A stretch of 64,000 nucleotides of DNA from MM2 sp035460165 (GCA_035460165.1 DATHWW010000019.1:73411-137410), one strand, 5' to 3'. Positions 9,201 to 18,074 are shown, counted from the stretch's first letter. Notes: generated by a model from the sequence alone, not told the origin. A program made the numbers and translations.

Positions 9201-10010
9201 TCAGGCGGCAGCTTTGGATTTCAGCGAGTCCGTCAGGTGCGGGCTGAGGGTTTGCAGTATCTGCGAGAACACCTTGGGATTGCCGGCCACGATGTTGCCG
9301 CTATCGAGCCAGGTCTCGTTACCCTCAAAGTCGCCGACGAGACCGCCGGCCTCATGCACCAGCAAACCACCGGCGGCGATATCCCACTGCGACAAGCCGA
9401 TTTCCCAGAAGCCGTCGTACCAGCCGGCGGCGACGTAGGCCAGATCCAGCGATGCGGCACCGGGGCGACGCACGCCGGAGGTTTTCTTGATCATGTCCTT
9501 GAACATCGCGACATAGGTGTCGAGGTGCGCAAAATCGCGGAACGGAAAGCCGGTACCGATAATGGCTTCCTGCAAACGGGCGCGCGAGCTGACGCGGATG
9601 CGGCGGTCGTTGAGGAAAGCACCGCGGCCGCGCGTGGCGGTGAAAAGGTCGTTGCGGTTCGGATCGTAAATCACGGCCTGCGTGATCTGGCCGCGCTGCT
9701 TGAGCGCGATGGAAATGGCGTATTGCGGGAAACCGTGCAGGAAATTGGTCGTGCCGTCGAGCGGGTCGATGATCCACACATTTTCGCTCTCGCCTTGCGC
9801 CCCACTCTCTTCGGCGAGGATGGAATGGTCAGGATATGCATCCAGCAGGGTCTCGATAATCGCGTGTTCGGCCGCGTGGTCAACTTCACTGACAAAGTCG
9901 TTGTAAGTTTTGCTGCGAATCTTGATAGCACCCAAATCCTGGGAAGCACGATTGATGATGGCGGCAGCCTGGCGCGCGGCTTTGACTGCAATATTGAGCA
10001 TTGGATGCAT
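9201..10010 (-). CDS. suhB: inositol-1-monophosphatase SuhB
   Basis: The 269-residue protein starts MHPMLNIAVKAARQA, as SuhB does. It has the metal-binding motifs of the Mg-dependent phosphatase family: ILAEESGA, then WIIDPLDGTTNFLHGFP, and near the C-terminus QWDIAAGGLLVHEAGG. Besides phosphatase activity, SuhB is known as a partner of the Nus antitermination complex on rRNA transcripts. Its start codon faces the long structured repeat at 10051, which separates it from the divergent trmJ. Confidence 0.95.
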   Translation of the reverse strand: MHPMLNIAVKAARQAAAIINRASQDLGAIKIRSKTYNDFVSEVDHAAEHAIIETLLDAYPDHSILAEESGAQGESENVWIIDPLDGTTNFLHGFPQYAISIALKQRGQITQAVIYDPNRNDLFTATRGRGAFLNDRRIRVSSRARLQEAIIGTGFPFRDFAHLDTYVAMFKDMIKKTSGVRRPGAASLDLAYVAAGWYDGFWEIGLSQWDIAAGGLLVHEAGGLVGDFEGNETWLDSGNIVAGNPKVFSQILQTLSPHLTDSLKSKAAA

Positions 10011-10050
10011 ATTCTGATGTCCGTACCCGCAAGGGGAAAGTTAAAGAGCT

Positions 10051-10335
10051 GGTAAAATAGAATCCATCTCAGGAATAATCGCATGTGCGACGGGGCGCTT
10101 TGGGATGCAGCGCTAGGCGCGAGCCGCGCGGTTTGGTTATTCCAAACAAGCGGCGAGCAACAACGCGATGTGCCCAAAGCACCCCGTCCCTCCGGGTTGC
10201 AACAAAAAAGCATGTCTGCGGCGTTGCGCGGCTTGCCAATGGATAACCATTGGCTACGCCACGCGCCTTGCATCCAACGCTTTTTTGTTGCAACGCATCA
10301 TGCGATTATTCCTGAGATGGATTCTAACATTTTAC
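10051..10335. repeat. long multi-stem palindromic element, copy 1 (fills the suhB-trmJ gap)
   Basis: This element fills most of the 337-bp gap with no credible gene. Perfect 27-bp inverted ends (10059-10085 and 10299-10325) enclose two sub-domains. In the first, 10090-10104 pairs with 10173-10187 (14 of 15) around a small hairpin (GTTTGG 10131 / CCAAAC 10142). In the second, 10196-10211 pairs perfectly with 10279-10294 (16 bp) around GCCAATGG 10235 / CCATTGGC 10247. The same plan recurs at 26711-26982. It lies between divergent genes, so promoters may be embedded in it. No transposase or target duplication is seen. Confidence 0.9.
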
Positions 10336-10347
10336 CTCCTACACCCC

Positions 10348-11079
10348 ATGAGCTCCAAACTCGAATCACTTGCCAACATACGCATCGTTCTCTGCCAGAC
10401 CAGCCACCCGGGCAATATCGGGTCCGCGGCACGCGCGATGAAAACGATGGGACTCACCCAACTGGTACTGGTACGGCCGAAAAAATTCCCCCACGAGATT
10501 GCCGAAGCCATGGCGTCCGGCGCGAGCGATATCCTGGCCGCAGCGCGTGTTTGCGATTCGCTGGAAGAAGCGCTGACCGGGTGCACCTTCGTCATCGGTC
10601 TCAGCGCCCGCAAGCGCGAGCTTTCACATCAATTGGTCACCGCACGGGAAGCTGCGACAGAGGCGGTACAGCTTGCCGCCAGCCAATCCGTCGCTCTGGT
10701 TTTCGGCACGGAGATGAGCGGCCTGTCCAACGATGAGCTCATTCGTTGCCAGCTGTTGGCGATGATTCCTGCCAATCCCGAATACTCTTCCCTCAACCTG
10801 GCCTCGGCGGTACAGGTCCTGGCATACGAAATCCGCACGGCCGCATTGGGAGCAGCAACCGTCACCGTCGACAACGATTTCAATTTAGCGAGCCATGAAG
10901 ATGTCGAAGGATTCTACCGTCACCTGGAAGAAACGCTGATCGGCACCGGCTTTCTGGACCCCGCCCTGCCGAAACGATTGATGTCGCGTCTGCGGCGCCT
11001 GTTCACACGGGCACGATTGGAAAAAGAAGAGGTCAATATTCTGCGAGGCGTACTCAAATCGATACAGCGCCCTCGTTAG
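10348..11079 (+). CDS. trmJ: tRNA (cytidine/uridine-2'-O-)-methyltransferase TrmJ
   Basis: This SPOUT methyltransferase modifies Nm32 in the anticodon loop of tRNAs. The 243-residue product has the N-terminal IVLCQTSHPGNIGSAARAMK motif and the SAM-knot motifs VALVFGTEMSGLSN and YSSLNLASAVQVLAYEI. I use the ATG at 10348 because family proteins start close to this motif and the upstream DNA belongs to the repeat element. No Shine-Dalgarno is visible; the leader reads ACCTCCT, the reverse complement of an SD. Its left neighbour is the structured repeat. Confidence 0.9.
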   Translation: MSSKLESLANIRIVLCQTSHPGNIGSAARAMKTMGLTQLVLVRPKKFPHEIAEAMASGASDILAAARVCDSLEEALTGCTFVIGLSARKRELSHQLVTAREAATEAVQLAASQSVALVFGTEMSGLSNDELIRCQLLAMIPANPEYSSLNLASAVQVLAYEIRTAALGAATVTVDNDFNLASHEDVEGFYRHLEETLIGTGFLDPALPKRLMSRLRRLFTRARLEKEEVNILRGVLKSIQRPR

Positions 11080-11136
11080 AGCTCTGTATTTATGGCAAAA
11101 TAGTAGACTTTTCATTCAACTAGCGTAGCTAAACGC

Positions 11137-11889
11137 ATGTTCAATCATTTGCGCGAAGACATCGCCGTCGTGTTCGAACGGGACCCGGCCGCACGCACGC
11201 ATTGGGAAGTGCTCACCACTTATCCGGGCGTCCATGCGCTCATCCTCCATCGTTTCTCGCACTGGCTGTGGCATTGCAAGTTACGCTGGATGGCACGTTT
11301 CTCCTCGCACATCGGCCGCTGGCTGACCGGTATCGAGATCCATCCCGGCGCCACCATCGGCCGCCGCGTATTCATTGATCACGGCATGGGCGTCGTCATC
11401 GGCGAAACCGCGGTGATTGGCGACGACTGCACGCTGTATCACGGGGTGACGCTGGGCGGCACCTCCTGGAAAAAAGGCAAACGCCACCCGACGCTTGAAA
11501 GAGGCGTCGTCATCGGCGCAGGCGCCAAGGTGCTCGGCCCGATCACGGTAGGCGAAGAAGCCAAGATCGGTTCCAATGCCGTCGTCGTGAAAGACGTGCC
11601 GGCAGGTGCAACAGCCGTCGGCATCCCGGCACGCATCCTGGACCAGGAAAAAGCCAAGCAGCGCGACGACATGGCGCAGAAAATCGGTTTTTCCGCGTAC
11701 GCCGTTTCCGATGACATGAACGACCCGATGGCAAAAGCGATCCATGCCTTACTTGACCATGCCGCAGAACAGGACAAACGCCTGGAAGAAATGGCGCAAC
11801 AGCTCGCCAAACTGGGGGGCGATGTCGAGACAGACAAGGAGGTCGCGAAGGCTTTCGACGTCAATTACCTGAACAAGATTGTCGATTGA
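11137..11889 (+). CDS. cysE: serine O-acetyltransferase CysE
   Basis: The 250-residue enzyme makes O-acetylserine from serine and acetyl-CoA in cysteine synthesis. It has a helical N-terminus (MFNHLREDIAVVFERDPAAR) and a left-handed beta-helix with hexapeptide repeats (IEIHPGATIGRRVFIDHGMG, then VVIGETAVIGDDCTLYHGVT). The C-terminus after about residue 180 is helical, as in the shorter EpsC-like SAT class. It directly precedes iscR and so supplies the cysteine used by the desulfurases downstream. It has its own 57-bp leader. Confidence 0.95.
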   Translation: MFNHLREDIAVVFERDPAARTHWEVLTTYPGVHALILHRFSHWLWHCKLRWMARFSSHIGRWLTGIEIHPGATIGRRVFIDHGMGVVIGETAVIGDDCTLYHGVTLGGTSWKKGKRHPTLERGVVIGAGAKVLGPITVGEEAKIGSNAVVVKDVPAGATAVGIPARILDQEKAKQRDDMAQKIGFSAYAVSDDMNDPMAKAIHALLDHAAEQDKRLEEMAQQLAKLGGDVETDKEVAKAFDVNYLNKIVD

Positions 11890-11902
11890 ACCCAGCCCGG
11901 TA

Positions 11903-11935
11903 ATAGTTGACTAAATAACTAAGGTTTTGTAGAAT
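11903..11935 (+). promoter_or_regulatory. iscR promoter with overlapping IscR type-1 binding site
   Basis: A -35 hexamer TTGACT (11907-11912), a 17-bp spacer and a -10 TAGAAT (11930-11935) place transcription start near 11942, about 30 bp before iscR. The sequence ATAGTTGACTAAATAACTAA (from 11903) strongly resembles the type-1 site bound by [2Fe-2S]-IscR in enterobacteria. It covers the -35 element, as expected for feedback repression. Confidence 0.78.
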
Positions 11936-11970
11936 TTAGTCCTTAAGCGTCCCTTACCGGAGTTACTTTT

Positions 11971-12441
11971 ATGCGCCTGACCACCAAAGGCCGTTTTGCC
12001 GTGACAGCCATGCTCGACCTGGCCCTCAATGAAGTTGACCGCCCCGTCACGCTTGCAGGAATTAGCGAGCGGCAGGAAATTTCCCTGTCTTATCTTGAAC
12101 AACTTTTCAGCCGCCTGCGTCGCAATGGACTGGTCAAAAGCGTGCGTGGTCCGGGTGGCGGCTATCGTATTGCCAAGCCGCTCGACAGCATTTCGGTATC
12201 CGACATCATTACCGCTGTGGACGAGCAGATTGACGCTACCCAGTGCGGCGGTAATGAAAACTGCCAGGACGAACACCGCTGTATGACCCATGATCTGTGG
12301 GCCAGCCTCAACGTCAAGATTCTGGAGTATCTGTCTGGTGTCAGTCTGGCCCAATTGGTCGCTTCGCAGCGCAGTGGCGGCAAGATCGTCATTCCAGAAC
12401 CTAAGCGCCGCGACCGCACGCCACAAGCTGTCGCTGCCTGA
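11971..12441 (+). CDS. iscR: Fe-S cluster assembly regulator IscR
   Basis: This Rrf2-family repressor has 156 residues. The N-terminal winged helix begins MRLTTKGRFAVTAMLDLA, with recognition helix region ISLSYLEQLFSRLRRNGLVK. The cluster-binding cysteines are spaced C-x5-C-x5-C in CGGNENCQDEHRC, followed by the ligand-region His in MTHDLW. It is the first gene of the isc operon and should repress it through the site at 11903 when Fe-S clusters are abundant. Confidence 0.96.
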   Translation: MRLTTKGRFAVTAMLDLALNEVDRPVTLAGISERQEISLSYLEQLFSRLRRNGLVKSVRGPGGGYRIAKPLDSISVSDIITAVDEQIDATQCGGNENCQDEHRCMTHDLWASLNVKILEYLSGVSLAQLVASQRSGGKIVIPEPKRRDRTPQAVAA

Positions 12442-12461
12442 GGGTAGCCCGCCGCATTGCA

Positions 12462-13613
12462 ATGAGCGACGCCGCCGTATATCTCGACCATAACGCCACG
12501 ACCGCACTCGATCACCGCGTCCTTGATGCCATGCTGCCCTTTCTGCAGCAACCGCAAGGCAATCCGACCAGTCGCCACAGTTTTGGCCGGAATGCACGTC
12601 AGGCCGTTGAAAATGCCCGAGCGCAAGTCGCCGCGGCAGTCGGCGCACACCCGACTCAAGTACTATTTACCAGTGGTGGCACGGAAGCGGATAATCTTGC
12701 AATACAAGGCATTACCGCAGCGCATGTTCCCTCCGGCATAGCGGTAAGCGCGATCGAACACCCGGCGGTTTTTCGTCCGGCGCAGTACCTGATGGGGCGT
12801 GGATGGAAAGTTGCCAGAATCCGTGTGAGTGAAGATGGCCGCATTGCATTGGATAGCCTGAACGAAGTGTTGCAGCAGAAAACCGCGCTGGTTTCCGTGA
12901 TGGCTGCCAATAACGAGACCGGTGCCCTTCAGGATATTCCGGCCATCGTTGAGTTATGCCGTCGGCATGGCGCACTGTTGCATACCGATGCGGTGCAGGC
13001 GCTGGGCAAGATAGCGCTGGATTTCAATGCGCTCGGCGTAAACGCGATGAGCCTGTCGGCGCACAAGATACACGGCCCACAAGGCGCTGGCGCACTGGTA
13101 CTGGACAAGCGCGTGGATATCAAGCCGCTCCTGTACGGCGGCGGACAGGAAAAAGGCCTGCGCAGCGGCACGGAAAACATCGCTGCCATCGTCGGATTCG
13201 GCATGGCGTGCGAATTGGCGCAGCGCGAACTGAATGAGCGGATCGCCACCACAGAAAACCTGCGCAATCGCCTGGAAACAGGATTGCACCGCTTAGGCGC
13301 GACGATCTTCGGCGCCGGAAGCGCGCGATTGCCGAATACCAGCTTTCTTGCCTTCCCCAACATCGAAGGCGAGACCCTGGTGGTGGCGATGGACAAGAAA
13401 GGCTATGCGATTGCGAGCGGATCCGCCTGCTCCAGCGACAGCACCGAGCCCAGCCATGTGCTGCTGGCGATGGGTATAGACCCGGAGTTCGCACGCGGTG
13501 CGGTACGCGTCAGTCTCGGTGCGGACAATACCGCCGAGCAGATCGACGGCTTTTTGCTGGCGCTGGAAAACGAACTTTTACGATTGAAACGAATGGCCGC
13601 ATTGGCGGTTTGA
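12462..13613 (+). CDS. second cysteine desulfurase, NifS/IscS-like
   Basis: This 383-residue PLP enzyme of the class V aminotransferase family lies between iscR and iscS. It has the PLP Lys in LSAHKIHGPQGAGAL, the catalytic Cys loop SGSACSSDSTEPSHVLLAMG, and the conserved GGTEADN and ANNETGALQ motifs. It is clearly diverged from the neighbouring IscS (different lengths, N- and C-termini) and is not a recent duplicate. It lacks the extended IscS C-terminal tail that docks IscU. It could serve another acceptor or act as a reserve desulfurase. The gene is 20 bp from iscR and 9 bp from iscS, so it is in the operon. Confidence 0.88.
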   Translation: MSDAAVYLDHNATTALDHRVLDAMLPFLQQPQGNPTSRHSFGRNARQAVENARAQVAAAVGAHPTQVLFTSGGTEADNLAIQGITAAHVPSGIAVSAIEHPAVFRPAQYLMGRGWKVARIRVSEDGRIALDSLNEVLQQKTALVSVMAANNETGALQDIPAIVELCRRHGALLHTDAVQALGKIALDFNALGVNAMSLSAHKIHGPQGAGALVLDKRVDIKPLLYGGGQEKGLRSGTENIAAIVGFGMACELAQRELNERIATTENLRNRLETGLHRLGATIFGAGSARLPNTSFLAFPNIEGETLVVAMDKKGYAIASGSACSSDSTEPSHVLLAMGIDPEFARGAVRVSLGADNTAEQIDGFLLALENELLRLKRMAALAV

Positions 13614-13622
13614 GGAAGAAGC

Positions 13623-14837
13623 ATGAGTGTGAAGACCCCGATCTACCTGGATTACTCGGCCACCACCCCGGTGGACCCGCGCGTTGCGGAAAAGATGATT
13701 CCGTACCTGACCGAACAGTTCGGCAACCCAGCCAGCCGCTCGCATCCGTTCGGCTGGACGGCGGAAGAGGCCGTGGAAAATGCGCGCGCGCAGGTCGCGG
13801 CGCTGGTCAATTGCGATCCGCGCGAAATCGTCTGGACCTCGGGTGCAACCGAGTCCGACAACCTTGCGATCAAGGGTGCTGCGAACTTCTACTCCGGCAA
13901 GGGCAAGCACATCGTCACCGTGCAGACCGAACACAAGGCCGTGATCGACCCGTTCCGCGAACTGGAACGCCAGGGCTTCGAAGCATCCTATCTGCAACCG
14001 GAGCCGAACGGCCTGGTGGATATCGAGAAATTCAAGGCCGCGCTGCGCCCGGACACCATCCTCGTCTCGGTGATGATGGTCAACAACGAAATCGGCGTGA
14101 TCCAGGACATCGAAACCATCGGCAACCTGTGCCGCGAAAAAGGGATCATTTTCCATGTCGACGCCGCGCAAGCCACCGGCAAGGTGGAAATCGACCTGGA
14201 GAAACTACCGGTCGACCTGATGAGTTTCTCTGCGCACAAGACCTACGGCCCCAAGGGCATAGGCGCGCTGTATGTACGCCGCAAGCCGCGCGTACGTATC
14301 GAGGCGCAGATGCACGGCGGCGGTCACGAGCGCGGCATGCGTTCCGGCACGCTGGCACCGCACCAGATCGTCGGCATGGGTGAAGCCTTCCGCATCGCCA
14401 AGGAAGAAATGGAACTGGAAAATGCCCGCATCCGCCGCCTGCGCGACAAGTTGCTGGCCGGCCTGCAGGATATCGAGGAGGTCTACGTCAACGGCGACCT
14501 CAAGCAGCGCGTGCCGCACAACCTCAACATCAGCTTTAATTTCGTCGAAGGCGAGTCGCTGATCATGGCGGTGAAGGACATCGCGGTCTCTTCCGGCTCG
14601 GCCTGCACCTCGGCCAGCCTGGAACCCTCCTATGTGCTGCGCGCACTGGGACGTTCGGACGAACTGGCGCACAGTTCGATTCGCTTCTCCATCGGCCGCT
14701 TCACCACCGAAGAAGAAATCGACTACACCGTAGAACTGATGAAGAGCAAGATCGGCAAGCTTCGTGAGCTTTCCCCGTTATGGGAAATGTTCCAGGAAGG
14801 CATCGACCTCGAGTCCGTCCAATGGGCCGCTCACTAA
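13623..14837 (+). CDS. iscS: cysteine desulfurase IscS
   Basis: The 404-residue protein matches IscS over its whole length. It has the PLP Lys in SFSAHKTYGPKGIGALYVRR, the mobile sulfur-transfer loop SSGSACTSASLEPSYVLRAL with the catalytic Cys, and the C-terminal tail that contacts IscU (LSPLWEMFQEGIDLESVQWA). It supplies persulfide sulfur for Fe-S clusters and tRNA thiolation. iscU follows 24 bp downstream. Confidence 0.97.
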   Translation: MSVKTPIYLDYSATTPVDPRVAEKMIPYLTEQFGNPASRSHPFGWTAEEAVENARAQVAALVNCDPREIVWTSGATESDNLAIKGAANFYSGKGKHIVTVQTEHKAVIDPFRELERQGFEASYLQPEPNGLVDIEKFKAALRPDTILVSVMMVNNEIGVIQDIETIGNLCREKGIIFHVDAAQATGKVEIDLEKLPVDLMSFSAHKTYGPKGIGALYVRRKPRVRIEAQMHGGGHERGMRSGTLAPHQIVGMGEAFRIAKEEMELENARIRRLRDKLLAGLQDIEEVYVNGDLKQRVPHNLNISFNFVEGESLIMAVKDIAVSSGSACTSASLEPSYVLRALGRSDELAHSSIRFSIGRFTTEEEIDYTVELMKSKIGKLRELSPLWEMFQEGIDLESVQWAAH

Positions 14838-14861
14838 AGTTACGCAGTTAAGGAAAACATC

Positions 14862-15278
14862 ATGGCATACAGCGACAAAGTACTGGATCACTACGAAAAC
14901 CCACGCAACGTCGGCGCACTCGACAAGAACGACCCGCACGTCGGCACCGGCATGGTGGGCGCGCCCGCTTGCGGCGACGTGATGAAACTGCAGATCCGCG
15001 TCGGCGACGACGGCGTGATCGAGGACGCCAAGTTCAAAACCTACGGCTGCGGTTCCGCGATCGCTTCCTCCTCGCTGGTCACCGAATGGTTGAAGGGCAA
15101 GACGCTGGATCAAGCCATGACCATCAAGAACTCGGACATCGCCGAAGAACTGGCCCTGCCTCCGGTCAAGATTCACTGCTCGGTGCTGGCGGAAGACGCG
15201 ATCAAGGCCGCTATCGCCGATCTGAAACAGAAATCCGGCGGCAGCGCCGATGCCGAACTAGCCAAACAGGAAGCTTGA
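14862..15278 (+). CDS. iscU: Fe-S cluster scaffold IscU
   Basis: The 138-residue scaffold protein starts MAYSDKVLDHYENPRNVG. The three ligand cysteines are in GAPACGDVMKL, TYGCGSAIASSS and VKIHCSVLAEDA, and the LPPVK motif recognised by HscA is present just before the last Cys. The C-terminal tail (about 10 residues after KQKSGG) is slightly longer than in E. coli. iscA starts 4 bp downstream. Confidence 0.97.
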   Translation: MAYSDKVLDHYENPRNVGALDKNDPHVGTGMVGAPACGDVMKLQIRVGDDGVIEDAKFKTYGCGSAIASSSLVTEWLKGKTLDQAMTIKNSDIAEELALPPVKIHCSVLAEDAIKAAIADLKQKSGGSADAELAKQEA

Positions 15279-15282
15279 ACGC

Positions 15283-15606
15283 ATGGCCATTACCCTGACT
15301 GAATCCGCTGCCGACCGTGTGCAGAAATTCCTCGCCAACCGTGGCAAGGGCGTCGGCCTGCGCCTGGGCGTCAGAACCTCGGGCTGCTCGGGCATGGCGT
15401 ACACGCTGGAATTCTCGGATGAAATCCTGCCGGAAGACGTGACTTTCGAAAGTCGCGGCGTCAAGGTGCTGATCGACCCGAAGAGCCTGACCTATCTGGA
15501 CGGCACCGAACTGGATTACACCAAGGAAGGCCTGAACGAAGGCTTCAAGTTCAACAACCCCAACGTCAAGGACAGTTGCGGCTGCGGCGAAAGCTTCACG
15601 GTATAG
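15283..15606 (+). CDS. iscA: A-type Fe-S carrier IscA
   Basis: The 107-residue A-type carrier has its three cluster or iron ligands in SGCSGMAYTLEF and the C-terminal DSCGCGESFTV. It hands clusters or iron to target proteins. It starts 4 bp after iscU and is followed by a hairpin and then hscB. Confidence 0.96.
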   Translation: MAITLTESAADRVQKFLANRGKGVGLRLGVRTSGCSGMAYTLEFSDEILPEDVTFESRGVKVLIDPKSLTYLDGTELDYTKEGLNEGFKFNNPNVKDSCGCGESFTV

Positions 15607-15621
15607 GCATAAGGCGATTAG

Positions 15622-15655
15622 CTGTCAGCGCGCAACTCGGACACTACGCTGACAG
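15622..15655 (+). repeat. intra-operonic hairpin between iscA and hscB
   Basis: CTGTCAGCG (15622-15630) and CGCTGACAG (15647-15655) form a perfect 9-bp stem with a 16-base loop in the 71-bp iscA-hscB gap, the longest gap after iscR. No U-tract follows, so it is not a simple terminator. It may protect the upstream message or set different levels for the assembly and chaperone halves of the operon. Confidence 0.5.
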
Positions 15656-15677
15656 TGGCACGCGGATGGCTAATTGA

Positions 15678-16208
15678 ATGCTTGATATCCACCAGAACCA
15701 CTTCGAACTGTTCGATCTGCCGACGAGCTTTGCCATCGACCGGACGCTGCTCGACCAGAGCTACCGCAAGGTGCAAAGCGAAGTGCATCCCGACCGGTTT
15801 GCTGCGGCCTCCTCCGCCGAACGCCTGCGCTCGATGCAATGGGCCACCCACGCCAACGAAGCCTATCAGACGCTGAAATCTCCCGTTTCGCGCGCGCGTT
15901 ACCTGCTGCAGTTGCAGGGCGTCGACACGCAGGAAGAAACCAATACCGCGATGCCCGCGGACTTTTTGATGCAACAAATGGAATGGCGTGAAGCCATTGA
16001 TGAAGCGCGCTCGGCGCTGGACATCTCCGCCCTTGAAAAATTATTGCTGGAATTGAATCGCGAAGCTGCCTCGCAGGAGTCGGAGCTGCGCGTTGCCATC
16101 GACGAGCAGCGCGATTATCCGCGCGCCGCCGGCAGCGTACGCAAGCTGCGCTTTCTGGATAAAGTGCGGGACGAAATTCAGCAGGCAATCCTCGCACTGG
16201 AAGACTAA
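15678..16208 (+). CDS. hscB: co-chaperone HscB
   Basis: The 176-residue J-type co-chaperone has an N-terminal J domain (NHFELFDLPTSFAIDRTLLD, then the HPD tripeptide in SEVHPDRFAAAS) and a C-terminal helical domain that binds IscU. It stimulates HscA ATPase and delivers IscU. It is immediately followed by hscA with no intervening base. Confidence 0.94.
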   Translation: MLDIHQNHFELFDLPTSFAIDRTLLDQSYRKVQSEVHPDRFAAASSAERLRSMQWATHANEAYQTLKSPVSRARYLLQLQGVDTQEETNTAMPADFLMQQMEWREAIDEARSALDISALEKLLLELNREAASQESELRVAIDEQRDYPRAAGSVRKLRFLDKVRDEIQQAILALED

Positions 16209-18074
16209 ATGGCGCTACTGCAAATCTCCGAACCCGGCAAAAGCGCCGTCCCGCACCAGCACCGGCTGGCGGTAGGCATCGACCTCGGCACGACCAATTC
16301 GCTAGTAGCCACCGTACGCAGCGGCATGAGTGTCGTGCTGCATGACGAAGCAGGCCATGCCTTGTTACCGTCGGTGGTGCATTACCTCACTTCTGGCGTC
16401 GAGGTCGGTTATAAGGCGCAAGCCCAGCAAAGCCACGACCCGCAAAACACCATTGTTTCCGTGAAGCGTTTCATGGGGCGCGGCGTGCACGACATCGCCG
16501 ACATCGGCCACCATCCCTACCGTTTCGTCGATGCGCCGGGCATGTTGCAGCTCAATACCGTCGCCGGCATCAAAAGTCCGGTGGAAATTTCCGCCGAAAT
16601 CCTCAAGGTGCTGAAAGCCCGTGCCGAGAAATCGTTGGGCGGCGAACTGACCGGTGCCGTGATTACCGTCCCCGCCTATTTCGATGACGCTCAGCGCCAG
16701 GCGACCAAGGATGCGGCAAAACTCGCCGGACTCAACGTGCTGCGCCTGCTGAACGAGCCCACTGCCGCCGCCGTCGCTTACGGCCTGGACAACGCCTCCG
16801 AGGGCGTGTTTGTCATCTACGATTTGGGCGGCGGTACGTTTGATGTCTCAATTCTGCGCTTGTCCAAGGGCGTATTCGAGGTGCTCGCCACCAACGGCGA
16901 CTCCGCGCTCGGCGGCGACGACTTCGACCGTCGCATCTTCTGCTGGATGCTGGAAACATCGCAGGTCCCGCCAGTCGGCCCGGAGGATACCCGACTGCTG
17001 CTGACCAAGGCGCGCGAGGCCAAGGAGCAACTCACCGACCATGCCGAAACGCGCATTACCTGCGTCCTTTCAAGCGGAGAGGTGATCGATCGGACGCTGG
17101 ATAGCACGACGTTCTATGAATTGACGCAACACCTCGTCAGCAAAACCCTGACGCCTACCCGCAAGGCCTTGCGCGACGCTGGCATCAGCATTGAGGACGT
17201 GCAAGGCGTGGTGATGGTGGGCGGCTCGACACGCATGCCGCAGATCCAGCATGCCGTCGCCGAATTCTTCAAGCAGGAGCCGCTGACCAACCTCGACCCG
17301 GACAAGGTCGTGGCACTCGGCGCAGCGATCCAGGCCAACGTGCTCGCCGGCAACAAGAACGAAAACGAACTCCTGCTGCTCGACGTGATCCCGCTATCGC
17401 TCGGACTGGAAACCATGGGCGGCCTGACCGAAAAGGTGATTCCGCGCAACTCCACGATACCCGTGGCGCGGGCGCAGGAGTTCACCACCTTCAAGGACGG
17501 CCAGACGGCGATGAGCATTCATGTGGTGCAAGGCGAGCGCGAGCTGGTGTCCGACTGCCGCTCGCTGGCGCGCTTCGAATTGCGCGGCATTCCGCCGATG
17601 GCGGCTGGCGCGGCGCGCGTGCGCGTGGCTTTCCAGGTCGATGCCGACGGACTGCTGTCGGTTTCTGCGCGCGAGCAGACCAGCGGCGTCGAGGCGCATG
17701 TCGTGGTGAAACCGTCCTACGGCCTATCCGACGACACCATCGCCAATATGCTGCAATCCTCCTTTTCTCACGCCGAGGAAGACAAACTGGCGCGTGTATT
17801 GCGAGAAGCCCAGGTGGAAGCCGAACGTTTACTCGAAGCCATCCGCGTAGCTCTAGAGCAGGATGGCGATGCACTGCTTGACGCTTCTGAGCGTGCAGCG
17901 CTGGAGTCCCACATGCAAGCCCTGCAAAACGCAATGGCCGGCGCCGACCCGCAAGCGATCACCTCCGGCATGGAAGCACTCAACCATGCTTCGGAAACCT
18001 TTGCCGGCCGCCGCATGGACGCATCCATCAAACAAGCCCTCACCGGCCACAAACTCGACGAAATAAAGGTCTGA
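16209..18074 (+). CDS. hscA: Fe-S assembly chaperone HscA
   Basis: This Hsp70-class ATPase of 621 residues has the signatures VGIDLGTTNSLVA, VIYDLGGGTFDVSIL and VVMVGGSTRMPQIQ, and a substrate-binding domain starting at LLLDVIPLSLGLETMGG. It is specialised for release of clusters from IscU. It is co-transcribed with hscB (0 bp) and fdx (1 bp). Confidence 0.96.
   Translation: MALLQISEPGKSAVPHQHRLAVGIDLGTTNSLVATVRSGMSVVLHDEAGHALLPSVVHYLTSGVEVGYKAQAQQSHDPQNTIVSVKRFMGRGVHDIADIGHHPYRFVDAPGMLQLNTVAGIKSPVEISAEILKVLKARAEKSLGGELTGAVITVPAYFDDAQRQATKDAAKLAGLNVLRLLNEPTAAAVAYGLDNASEGVFVIYDLGGGTFDVSILRLSKGVFEVLATNGDSALGGDDFDRRIFCWMLETSQVPPVGPEDTRLLLTKAREAKEQLTDHAETRITCVLSSGEVIDRTLDSTTFYELTQHLVSKTLTPTRKALRDAGISIEDVQGVVMVGGSTRMPQIQHAVAEFFKQEPLTNLDPDKVVALGAAIQANVLAGNKNENELLLLDVIPLSLGLETMGGLTEKVIPRNSTIPVARAQEFTTFKDGQTAMSIHVVQGERELVSDCRSLARFELRGIPPMAAGAARVRVAFQVDADGLLSVSAREQTSGVEAHVVVKPSYGLSDDTIANMLQSSFSHAEEDKLARVLREAQVEAERLLEAIRVALEQDGDALLDASERAALESHMQALQNAMAGADPQAITSGMEALNHASETFAGRRMDASIKQALTGHKLDEIKV

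Noticed and set aside
10069..10293. Short overlapping reading frames inside the long repeat, related to those at 26685-26967
   Set aside because: Their similarity reflects the shared repeat DNA. They occur in several frames on both strands and have no ribosome sites.
10051..10335. Long repeat as an insertion sequence or standard MITE
   Set aside because: There is no transposase, no clear target-site duplication, and the internal paired arms differ between copies, unlike a MITE derived from one parent.
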